Shown here: in pieces, positions 1 through 7,127 of the stretch
How the letters are laid out: each line of letters starts with the position of its first letter
Position numbering within the stretch: the stretch's first letter is position 1
Source of the DNA: Haloactinopolyspora alba
GTDB taxonomy: Bacteria; Actinomycetota; Actinomycetes; Jiangellales; Jiangellaceae
Length of the DNA: 64,000 bases
Reading direction: 5' to 3'
Assembly (NCBI RefSeq): GCF_003014555.1
Contig: NZ_PYGE01000007.1
Location: 124,001 to 188,000, forward strand
Made by a program: the position numbers and the translations under genes
The notes under the pieces: generated by a model
Told to the model about the DNA's origin: nothing
What the model saw: only the letters and a program-made list of their open reading frames with translations
Databases searched by the model: none

Positions 1-640
1 GCAGTTCCATGGCGATGTCGTACGGGTCGTCACGTCCGGTGAGCAGTCTGCCCTCCTCGAGGTTGGGCATGACGACGTCACACATTGCCGCCGTGTAGCG
101 GGTGACGGCCCGGGCCTCGTGCAGTGGCCACAGCTTCGGCCGGATGTTGGGGTCGTAGGTGACGATCGTGTCCGCGGCCCGGGCCCGCTCGACGGCCTGG
201 AAGACGGCGTCGCACGCGGAGCGGCCGATGGCCTGGGTGATCCCGGTGACGTGGAGCAGCCGCGCCCGCTCGACCCACCCGTCGGGGATGTGCTCCGGGC
301 ACAGCTGCGCGGCGGCGGAGCCGTCCCGCCGGTAGACGAACTCCGCGGCCGAGCCGTCCCGGACGATGAAGTACAGGCCGGTCGGGTGCTCCGGGTCGGT
401 CGCCACCCGGGACGCGTCGACGCCCTCGTCGCGCCACAGGTCCAGCAGCATCCTGCCGAACCTGTCGTCGCCGACGCGGGTGAGGTACCCGGCGCGGCCG
501 TCGAGACGCGCGGTGGCGATCGCGAAGTTCGAGCTGTCGCCACCGAACCCGATGCTGTACAGGGCTCCGGATCGCGGGCCTCCGACGGCCTCCGCATTGA
601 ACTCGACGAGGGGCTCGCCGAAGGACACGATCTCTGCCAC
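1..640 (-). CDS. PfkB-family sugar kinase, probably 2-keto-3-deoxygluconate kinase (3' end outside window)
   Basis: About 213 residues of the N-terminal part are visible; the catalytic C-terminal GAGD region lies beyond position 1. The start is a GTG at 638-640 behind a GGAGGA-type ribosome site. Residues 31-42 carry the PfkB substrate-loop motif GFGGDSSNFAIA, and DPNIRPKLW further on is a second family hallmark. This motif set is typical of kinases that phosphorylate 2-keto-3-deoxy-sugar acids. It is the last gene of an operon that also encodes an enolase-superfamily enzyme and an RraA-like aldolase, which supports an acid-sugar substrate. Fructokinase or another PfkB sugar kinase remains possible. 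Confidence 0.85.
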   Translation of the reverse strand, partial: MAEIVSFGEPLVEFNAEAVGGPRSGALYSIGFGGDSSNFAIATARLDGRAGYLTRVGDDRFGRMLLDLWRDEGVDASRVATDPEHPTGLYFIVRDGSAAEFVYRRDGSAAAQLCPEHIPDGWVERARLLHVTGITQAIGRSACDAVFQAVERARAADTIVTYDPNIRPKLWPLHEARAVTRYTAAMCDVVMPNLEEGRLLTGRDDPYDIAMEL

Positions 641-683
641 GGTCTCCACTCCTCCGTGCGTGGCCGGACGTCGGATGCGGACG

Positions 684-1334
684 TCAGATGCGGCCGTACC
701 GCGCCATGCCCTCGGCCAGTGAACCGGTCTCGAGGATGAGCTTGGTCTGCTGGCGTTCCTTCTCCTCGATCTCCCGGGCGGTGGCGAGCGTCTCGTCGAC
801 GTGGGCGGCGGGAACGGCGACGACGCCGTCGCTGTCGCCGACGATCAGGTCACCTGGGGTGATGCGCACCCCTCCGCAGGTCACGGGCACGTTCGACTCG
901 ACCGTGCGGAACCTGCCGACGGTGGTGGCAGGGGTGGTGGAGCGGGCGAAGACGGTGAAGTCGAAGTCGCGGCCGATCTCCTCGACGTCCCGGACCCCGG
1001 CGTCGAGGACCGCCCCGGCGAGCTTGTTCGCCACCGCGCCGGCGGTCATGAGACCGCCCCAGACGGCGACCTCACTGGCTCCGTCGACGTCGATGACGAC
1101 CACCGAGCCGGGCACCGCGGCATCGATGAGATCGAGGGCGAGCGTCGGCGGCTCGGCCTGGTCGGTCGGCTCCTCGCGTACGGTGACGGCCGGCCCGACG
1201 ATCTTGTGGCCGACGCGCAGGCGGATCTGCGAGGACAGGAATCCCTGCACGCCGAGGGACTGCAGTGCGTCGCAGACCGACGCGGTGGTGACGGCGCGGT
1301 ACCCGTCGATGGTGTCCTGGCTGTACGTGGTCAT
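684..1334 (-). CDS. RraA-like family protein (putative 4-hydroxy-4-methyl-2-oxoglutarate-type aldolase)
   Basis: This 216-residue protein belongs to the RraA/HMG aldolase family. It shows the conserved core with VWGGLMTAGA, then GVRDVEEIG, the R-D pair used with a downstream acidic residue to hold the metal and pyruvate enolate in class II pyruvate aldolases. GDSDGVVAVP near the C-terminus is also typical. The start ATG has AGGAGA nine bases upstream. Family members are either aldolases acting on 2-oxo acids or RNase E inhibitors; neighbouring sugar-acid genes favour an aldolase or decarboxylase role. It sits 43 bases upstream of the kinase gene in the same operon. Confidence 0.85.
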   Translation of the reverse strand: MTTYSQDTIDGYRAVTTASVCDALQSLGVQGFLSSQIRLRVGHKIVGPAVTVREEPTDQAEPPTLALDLIDAAVPGSVVVIDVDGASEVAVWGGLMTAGAVANKLAGAVLDAGVRDVEEIGRDFDFTVFARSTTPATTVGRFRTVESNVPVTCGGVRITPGDLIVGDSDGVVAVPAAHVDETLATAREIEEKERQQTKLILETGSLAEGMARYGRI

Positions 1335-1349
1335 ACTCGTGGTTCTCCT

Positions 1350-1706
1350 CTAGAGGTCGATGTCGAGTTCGGGCAGGTCGAGCGGGCCGAGGTGGTCGAC
1401 CCAGTAGATGCGGGCGATGGAGTCGACGTCGTCGGGCGCGACCTCGCGCAGTTCGACGGTGTTGTCCTCGACACCGGCCACACGCCCGAACTCCTGCAGT
1501 TCGAGCGTGTGGAAGCGTTCCGGCGGAAAGTCGAGGGTGACGGCGACGCTGACAGGGGCATCGGCTTCGGAGGCCTGCTCGATCTCGGGGTCGATCTTGC
1601 CGCCGGCGGCCAGCGTGAGGTAAAGCTGCCAGCCCAGCCAGGCGACGAGCAGGACGATGAGGGTCCGGCCGCCTGTGCTGCGGATCGCCTTGGCGAGCAG
1701 GGTCAC
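1350..1706 (-). CDS. small single-span membrane protein of the ABC transporter operon, function unknown
   Basis: The protein has 118 residues. Residues 14-33 form one hydrophobic helix (TLIVLLVAWLGWQLYLTL) followed by an extracytoplasmic domain of about 80 residues rich in acidic residues, ending in DLPELDIDL. No known family is recognised. Its GTG start overlaps the stop of the ATPase gene by four bases, so it is translationally coupled to the importer. Because it sits between the transporter and the catabolic enzymes, an accessory role in uptake or assembly is possible, but this is inference only. Confidence 0.7.
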   Translation of the reverse strand: MTLLAKAIRSTGGRTLIVLLVAWLGWQLYLTLAAGGKIDPEIEQASEADAPVSVAVTLDFPPERFHTLELQEFGRVAGVEDNTVELREVAPDDVDSIARIYWVDHLGPLDLPELDIDL

Positions 1707-2485
1707 GGCGCCACCTCCGCGCCCTCGACGCCGAGCATGCCCATCAGCTCACGGCGGATGGACACGAAGTCCTCGTTCGTGTGCATGTCCGTCCAGGAGC
1801 GCGGCCGCTCGATCGGGATCCGGATGTCGGCCTGGACCTGGCTCGGACGGGTCGACAGCACGATGACGCGGTCGGACATGAACACGGCCTCGTCGACGTC
1901 GTGCGTGACGAACAGCACCGTCGTGCGGCGCAGGTCCCAGATCCGCAGCACCTCCTGCTGCAGGACCCGCCTGGTCTGCGCGTCGACACTGGCGAACGGC
2001 TCGTCCATCAGCATGATCGACGGCTCCGTCGCCAGCACCCGCGCGACGGCGGCGCGCTGGCGCATGCCGCCGGACAACTCGTGCGGGAACTTCCGCTCGA
2101 ACCCCGACAGCCCGACGAGGTCGATCATCTCCTGCGCGGTGGCCTGTCGCTCGGCCTTGCCGACGCCGTTCATCTTCAGCCCGAAGGCCACGTTGGCCAG
2201 GACGGTCTTCCAGGGGAACAGCGCGAAGTCCTGGAACACCACGCCGCGGTCCGGTCCCGGGCCCGCGACGGGCACCCCCTCCAGCTGCACGGCGCCGCCG
2301 GTCGCCTCGACGAACCCGGCCACGATGTTCAGCACCGTGGTCTTGCCGCATCCGCTGGGCCCGATCAGCGAGACGAACTCGCCCGCGGGGATGGTGAACG
2401 AGACGTCGTCGATCGCGACGGTGTGCTCGTTCGTGTAGACGTCCGTGTAGACCTGGTTGAGCCGGTCCACCGTCAGGAAACTCAT
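1703..2485 (-). CDS. ABC transporter ATP-binding protein, nitrate/sulfonate/taurine (SsuB/TauB) type
   Basis: A 260-residue cytoplasmic ATPase powers import through the two permeases encoded just upstream. Walker A is GPSGCGKTT at residues 42-50, the Q-loop is VVFQDFALFPW, the signature is LSGGMRQR, Walker B is IMLMDEPF, and the switch histidine is in FVTHDVDEA. The LFPW stretch after the Q-loop is characteristic of the SsuB/TauB/NrtD group. The start ATG overlaps the stop of the preceding permease gene by four bases. The natural substrate cannot be read from the ATPase; the enzymes in the operon suggest an acid sugar or its dehydration product. Confidence 0.93.
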   Translation of the reverse strand: MSFLTVDRLNQVYTDVYTNEHTVAIDDVSFTIPAGEFVSLIGPSGCGKTTVLNIVAGFVEATGGAVQLEGVPVAGPGPDRGVVFQDFALFPWKTVLANVAFGLKMNGVGKAERQATAQEMIDLVGLSGFERKFPHELSGGMRQRAAVARVLATEPSIMLMDEPFASVDAQTRRVLQQEVLRIWDLRRTTVLFVTHDVDEAVFMSDRVIVLSTRPSQVQADIRIPIERPRSWTDMHTNEDFVSIRRELMGMLGVEGAEVAP

Positions 2486-3339
2486 CGGCCGATTCCTTCC
2501 ACGAGCCCCCAGCGCTCCACCGTCTCCTTCTCGAGCGGAGCGAGGACGAGGGCGTCGGTCATGTACCAGAGCACGCCGAGCACCGCCATGCCGACGAAGA
2601 CGTGCGAGACGTCGCCCTGCCGACGGGCGTCGAACATCATGAAGCCGACACCGCTGGTGCCGATGATGATCTCGGCGGCGATCAGTGCCCGCCATCCGTA
2701 GCCGAGTCCGGTGCGTACGCCGCTGGACAGGCCCGGCAGCGCACCCGGGACGTAGACCTCCCAGAACATCCGCCAGCGGGAGGCGCCCAGGCTGGACGCC
2801 GCGCGCAGCAGGTTCGTCGGGATCGCGTCCAGGCCGGCGACGATGCTGATGATCAGCGGGAACACGACCGTGTAGACGATCACGACGGTGACCGACGTGA
2901 GGCTGAACCCGAACCAGATGATCACGATCGGTAGCCAGGCGATGTCGCCGATCGCCTGGAAGAACAGCAGCAGCGGCCAGCTGAACCGGCGCGCGTGCCG
3001 GTTCAGCCCGATCAGGAAACCCAGCGCCACGCCGACCAGCAGGCCGACGCCGGTTCCGACGGCCAGCCGGGTCAGCGAGTCCACGATGTACGCGGGCAGG
3101 ATCCCGCGCTGGACCGACGTGAGCAGGCTGTCGGCGACGGTGGCCGGGCCGACGAAGAACGCGCTCGGGAACACGCCGAGTTCGGCGACGACCGCCCAGA
3201 CCGCGATGACCACGGCGAACGGGAACAGCGTCGTGACCAGCGGGCGGCGGCGCAGCGCCCGCCAGCGTGCGGCCGCGGAGGTGCCCGTCCTGCGCGGCGG
3301 GTCCGGTCGGGAGGTCTTCGCTGTCGTCTGCACGCTCAT
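2482..3339 (-). CDS. ABC transporter permease, SsuC/TauC type
   Basis: A 285-residue inner-membrane protein with about six hydrophobic helices after a positively charged N-terminal tail. The cytoplasmic EAA loop that docks on the ATPase is visible as ASSLGASRWRMFWEVYVPGA, near the middle of the C-terminal half. It is homologous to the next permease gene, with which it overlaps by four bases, so the channel is probably a heterodimer. The family imports nitrate, sulfonates, taurine, pyrimidines or other small anions. Last residues also overlap the ATPase gene start by four bases. Confidence 0.92.
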   Translation of the reverse strand: MSVQTTAKTSRPDPPRRTGTSAAARWRALRRRPLVTTLFPFAVVIAVWAVVAELGVFPSAFFVGPATVADSLLTSVQRGILPAYIVDSLTRLAVGTGVGLLVGVALGFLIGLNRHARRFSWPLLLFFQAIGDIAWLPIVIIWFGFSLTSVTVVIVYTVVFPLIISIVAGLDAIPTNLLRAASSLGASRWRMFWEVYVPGALPGLSSGVRTGLGYGWRALIAAEIIIGTSGVGFMMFDARRQGDVSHVFVGMAVLGVLWYMTDALVLAPLEKETVERWGLVEGIGR

Positions 3340-4139
3340 GCCCGCGCCTTCCGTTCACCCGACCAGCGCTGGATCGTCCGGCGCTCGAAGGGGGCCAGCA
3401 ACAACCGGTCCATGACCAGCCAGAGCACGCCGATGAGGATCATCATCAGGATGATCACGTCGGTCTCGTAGTACTGCCGGGCGAGGAACAGCGTGTACCC
3501 GAGCCCGGTGCTCGTCGCGATGATCTCGGCGGCGATCAGCCCGCGCCAGGCGAACCCGAGACCGACGCGCAGCCCGGTGACGATGTTGGGCAGCGCACCG
3601 GGCAGGTAGACCTCCCAGAACATCTGCCACCGGGACGCGCCGAGGCTGCGCGCGGCGCGCAGCAACGACGTTCCCGTCTGGCGCACCCCGAGCATCGAGT
3701 TGTAGACGATCGCGAAGAACACGGCGTTGAACACCACGAAGACGACGGCGCCGTTGCCGTAGCCCAGCCACAGCGTCGCCAGCGGGATCCACGCGATTCC
3801 GGCCAGCGCCACCGAGAATCGCAGTAGTGGCGAGAAGAACGTCGACAGCGCGGCGCTCATCCCCATCAGCAGCCCGGCCGGCACTCCGACCGCGACCGCG
3901 ATGCCGGCGCCGAGGAACACCCGGCCCAGGCTGGACAGCACGTGCGGGATCAGTTCCCCGGCCGCCGTCTGGTCGACCAGGGCCGACCAGACGGCGGGCG
4001 CGGAGGGGAACGTCCGCGGTGAGACGTCCAGCGCCGGTATCGCGACCAGCCAGGCCGCGAGCAGCACGACGAACGGGCTCAGGAACCACGCGGCCGATTC
4101 GACCCGAGCGCGGGTCCGGATCTTGTGCGTCATCGTCAA
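3336..4139 (-). CDS. ABC transporter permease, SsuC/TauC type (second subunit)
   Basis: A 267-residue membrane protein and the likely partner of the downstream permease. The EAA loop reads AARSLGASRWQMFWEVYLPG, very close to that of its neighbour, which suggests an old duplication. The first codon is uncertain: a TTG at 4137-4139 lies seven bases after GAGGAG, whereas an ATG two codons later lies thirteen bases away, so TTG is preferred. Its gene overlaps the next permease by four bases. About six membrane helices are predicted from hydrophobicity. Confidence 0.92.
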   Translation of the reverse strand: MTMTHKIRTRARVESAAWFLSPFVVLLAAWLVAIPALDVSPRTFPSAPAVWSALVDQTAAGELIPHVLSSLGRVFLGAGIAVAVGVPAGLLMGMSAALSTFFSPLLRFSVALAGIAWIPLATLWLGYGNGAVVFVVFNAVFFAIVYNSMLGVRQTGTSLLRAARSLGASRWQMFWEVYLPGALPNIVTGLRVGLGFAWRGLIAAEIIATSTGLGYTLFLARQYYETDVIILMMILIGVLWLVMDRLLLAPFERRTIQRWSGERKARA

Positions 4140-4187
4140 CGGACGACTCCTCGCATCTTCACAGGTGGTACGGGGTCCGGGGCCGCG

Positions 4188-5627
4188 TCAGCTCCAGATC
4201 CGGTCCCAGGACTTGTTCTCGTTCCACTCGTCGGACTTGGGGAAGAGCTTGGTGCCCTTCTTCAGGAACTTCTTGGCGGCGTCCAGATTCAGGTCGACGC
4301 CGAGTCCCGGCCGGTCGGTGAGGGTGTAGAAGCCGTCCTTCATCAGCGGCTTGTCCATCCCGTCGACGAGGTCGTCCCAGCCGTCGACGTCCCAGGCGTG
4401 GTACTCCTGAGCCTGGAAACCGTTGGTCGCGGCGGCGATGTGCGCGGACGCGATGGCACCGATGGGTGAGCCGGCATAGTGCAGCATCGTCGCGATGTGG
4501 TTGCGTTCGGCGTAGTCGCCGATGCGTTTGGTCTCCAGGATGCCGCCGGCGGTCGCCGGGTCGGGGTGGATGAGCTCGACCATGCCGTCGTCGATGATCT
4601 TCTGGAAGGCGTCGAACCCGTACATGTCCTCGCCGGTCATCGTCGGCACGTTGACGCTCTCGGTGATCTGGCGCCAGTCGTCGTGGTAGAACCACGGCAC
4701 CAGGTCCTCCTGGTAGGCCAGGTGGAACTCCTGGAACCGGTTGGTCAGCCGGATCGCGGTGTCCACCCCGAAGTGGCCGGTGTGGTCCATGCCCAGCGGG
4801 ATGTCGTAGCCGATGGCGTTGCGGACGGCGGCCACGTACTTCGCCATCTCGTCCAGGCCCTTGTCGGTGATCTGCACCTGGGTGAAGGCGTGCTCGGTCA
4901 TGCCGTAGCTCTTCGGGTCGCCGTTGTACTGGCCGAGGTCACCGCCCCACAGGCTCTCGCCGACGATCGTGCCGGGGATGTCCTTGACGATGGACAGGCC
5001 GAGATCCATCTTGAGGAAGGTGACGCCGGCGTCGACGCGTTCCTTCATCCGGGCGGCGTACTCTTCGGGGTCCTCGGACTCGGTGGCGTCGGTGTAGACG
5101 CGGACCTTGTTGCGATACTGACCGCCGAGCATCGCGTACACGGGCACGCCGTACGCCTTGCCGGCGAGGTCCCACAGCGCCATCTCGACCCCGGACACGC
5201 CGCCGCCCTGCCGGCCGTGCCCGCCGAACTGCGCGATCCGCTTGAACAGCATCTCGACGTTGCACGGGTTCTCGCCGAGCAGCCGGCTCTTGAGCATCAG
5301 CGCGTACCGCGGGTCGGCGTCGTCGCGCACCTCGCCCCAGCCGGTGATGCCCTGGTTGGTGTCGATGCGCACGATCGGGCTGGTGAACGGTACGCCTTCC
5401 AGCACGGCGATGCGCAGGTCGGTGATCTTCAGCTGCGACGGCTTCGAGGCGCGGCTGACGTTCTGGGTGGCGTGGGCGACGCGGTCGTCGATCGGCAGCG
5501 ACGAGGCGGCGGCGAGGCTCACGCCACCGGCGCCCACCGCGGCGGCGGACTTGATGAACGAACGCCGCCCGGAGCGGCGGCCGTCGGGCCGTACGACCTG
5601 TTCGTGCTGTTCGGGGGTGCTGGACAT
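4188..5627 (-). CDS. Tat-exported enolase-superfamily (mandelate racemase/muconate lactonizing) enzyme
   Basis: This 479-residue protein has a strong twin-arginine signal: RRSFIK at about residues 21-26, then a small-residue hydrophobic core and a VAHA-type cleavage site. The rest is a complete enolase-superfamily dehydratase or racemase: a capping domain, then a barrel with LKMDLG, MDHTGHF, YQEDLVPW and TGEDMYGF as the putative base and metal-ligand strands, and MLHYAGSPIG as the late histidine region. These features resemble acid-sugar dehydratases. The start ATG follows GAAGGAGT. Export of such an enzyme is unusual because most relatives are cytoplasmic. Exact reaction unknown; sugar-acid dehydration is inferred from the kinase and aldolase in the operon. 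Confidence 0.88.
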   Translation of the reverse strand: MSSTPEQHEQVVRPDGRRSGRRSFIKSAAAVGAGGVSLAAASSLPIDDRVAHATQNVSRASKPSQLKITDLRIAVLEGVPFTSPIVRIDTNQGITGWGEVRDDADPRYALMLKSRLLGENPCNVEMLFKRIAQFGGHGRQGGGVSGVEMALWDLAGKAYGVPVYAMLGGQYRNKVRVYTDATESEDPEEYAARMKERVDAGVTFLKMDLGLSIVKDIPGTIVGESLWGGDLGQYNGDPKSYGMTEHAFTQVQITDKGLDEMAKYVAAVRNAIGYDIPLGMDHTGHFGVDTAIRLTNRFQEFHLAYQEDLVPWFYHDDWRQITESVNVPTMTGEDMYGFDAFQKIIDDGMVELIHPDPATAGGILETKRIGDYAERNHIATMLHYAGSPIGAIASAHIAAATNGFQAQEYHAWDVDGWDDLVDGMDKPLMKDGFYTLTDRPGLGVDLNLDAAKKFLKKGTKLFPKSDEWNENKSWDRIWS

Positions 5628-5671
5628 GCTGACTCCTTCCATCGGGGGGAACGGAAAAGCAGTCGGTCGGT

Positions 5672-6814
5672 TCAGCTTCCGCACTGCCGCGCGGACGGAT
5701 CGAACGAGAAGTCCTCGGTGACCTCGGCGCTCTCGGGAATGGGAGGAAGGTCTTCGAACAGCTCGGGTGACTCGGAGACGACCTCGTTGATGGCCGCGGG
5801 TTCGAAAACCGACGCCGGATCGAACGTGTCGTCGATCGATCCGAGGTCGTGCAATGTTGTCATCGCGGAATTCAGCGCGGCGTAGTTGCACGCCGATATC
5901 CGCGGGTCGAGTTGTTGGATGTTGTGCTGCATCGCCTCTTTGGCGATCGCGGGGTCGAGATTGGACAGCCAACGTGAGGCGACACCGGCGGCGTCGTCGG
6001 GATTCTTACGCATCCACTGGTCCGCGGCGGCACGTGCGGTGAGGAAGCGCTTGACGAGGTCCGGGTGCTGCTCGGCCCACTCGCGCTCGGCGACGAGGTA
6101 ACCGATGAAGCCGATGTAGCCGCCGCCGCGGGTGACCTCGTAGGCGCCTTCGACCTGCTGCTCGATCAGCAACGGCCACGGGTCCCAGACGATGGCCGCG
6201 TCGATGCCGCTGGTCTGCAGGGCCACACCCATGTCGGGTGGCGCGGTGTTGACGATCTCGACGTCCTCCGGAGTCATCCCGTGCTCCTTCAGGGCGGCGA
6301 GCAGGTAGAGATGGTTGATCGAACCCACCGCGACACCGACTTTCTTGCCGGCCAGCGTCGACAGATCGTCTTCCTTGATGCCCGAGTCCGCGCGGGCCAT
6401 GACCGCCATCGTCTCGTCGATGCCCAGCTGGGACGCGCTTCCGGTGTAGTTGCCGAGGATCACGTAGTCGGCACCGCTGAGCACGGCGCCGATCAGCGGC
6501 GTGCCGACCTGGGCGATGTCGATCTGCCCGGTGTCGAGGGCGTTGAGCATGTCCACGCCGGTGGCGAAAGGCTCCTGGACCTCGACCCGGACGCCGGCGG
6601 CCTCGAAGTATCCCTTGTCCAGCGCCGCCGGCAGGCCGATCTGGTCGATGGCGCCGACCATGCCGGCCGAGATCTGCGCTTCGCCTTCCGCGGTGGCTCC
6701 GCCGCCACTACTGCCGCCGCCGCTGTCGTCGTCGGAGCCGCCGCACGATGTCAGCGCGGCGCACACCGCGAGCGCCGCGGTGGCGCCGGCAACGGCGCGT
6801 CGTGTTGAGAGCAT
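5672..6814 (-). CDS. ABC transporter substrate-binding lipoprotein, NMT1/TauA/SsuA type
   Basis: A 380-residue lipoprotein with a short signal ending in the lipobox LTSC (cysteine 24), followed by a Ser/Gly-rich linker. The mature part has the two-lobed NMT1/SsuA pattern, including an early GAIDQIGLPAALDKGYFEAAGV segment split over the hinge, and VWDPWPLLIE in the second lobe. It delivers ligand to the two permeases downstream. The start ATG at 6812-6814 is preceded by GAGGTGGG. It is the first gene of the operon, so the promoter must lie in the 313-base gap upstream. Confidence 0.92.
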   Translation of the reverse strand: MLSTRRAVAGATAALAVCAALTSCGGSDDDSGGGSSGGGATAEGEAQISAGMVGAIDQIGLPAALDKGYFEAAGVRVEVQEPFATGVDMLNALDTGQIDIAQVGTPLIGAVLSGADYVILGNYTGSASQLGIDETMAVMARADSGIKEDDLSTLAGKKVGVAVGSINHLYLLAALKEHGMTPEDVEIVNTAPPDMGVALQTSGIDAAIVWDPWPLLIEQQVEGAYEVTRGGGYIGFIGYLVAEREWAEQHPDLVKRFLTARAAADQWMRKNPDDAAGVASRWLSNLDPAIAKEAMQHNIQQLDPRISACNYAALNSAMTTLHDLGSIDDTFDPASVFEPAAINEVVSESPELFEDLPPIPESAEVTEDFSFDPSARQCGS

Positions 6815-6951
6815 GACTGTCCCACCTCTTCTCAAGGCATGAATCGAGCGTGGTGATCGGTGTCCGTCAGTCGCACGAATGCGTTGGCGCTTTGACGTTG
6901 CCAGGACATTAACCAGCGCCGATCCGGCGGTGAAGGGCGGATGTGGAATGT

Positions 6952-6965
6952 GTCCTATTCAGGAC
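6952..6965. promoter_or_regulatory. candidate operator dyad GTCCT-ATTC-AGGAC
   Basis: A perfect 5-4-5 inverted repeat lies about 140 bases upstream of the binding-protein start. A related half-site AGGACA lies at 6903-6908. The position fits an operator of the leftward operon, but no regulator is visible nearby, and a five-base arm can occur by chance. Confidence 0.3.
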
Positions 6966-7049
6966 CCGGATACTGCCTGCTCGGCGGCGGAACGAACGCG
7001 GCCGGCGGCGCGGTAATTCGGTATTCGAATTCGGATCGTGCGCAATGTG

Positions 7050-7116
7050 TCGCCCCCGTGATCGTCGGGCGGTTGTCGGTCACGGGACCGGACAAGTGCC
7101 CACGATCACGGGGCGA
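7050..7116 (-). terminator. long stem-loop after the GH15 gene
   Basis: The arm at 7050-7070 pairs with 7097-7116, with a one-base bulge; both arms centre on CGTGATCGT/ACGATCACG. The loop is about 26 bases. It starts eleven bases beyond the stop codon of the leftward GH15 gene, as expected for an intrinsic terminator of the U-poor type common in high-GC actinobacteria. Confidence 0.6.
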
Positions 7117-7127
7117 CGGCGTGGAAC

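Larger units (their letters stand above)
6815..7127. other. intergenic region upstream of the acid-sugar operon and downstream of the GH15 gene
   Basis: No convincing gene is present. The left part must hold the leftward promoter for the binding-protein operon. It contains GGACA and TGTCCT half-sites and the short dyad listed separately, and a locally AT-richer block around 7,010-7,045 that includes ATTCGAAT. The right part contains the terminator hairpin of the leftward GH15 gene. No regulator gene is adjacent in the window. Confidence 0.6.
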
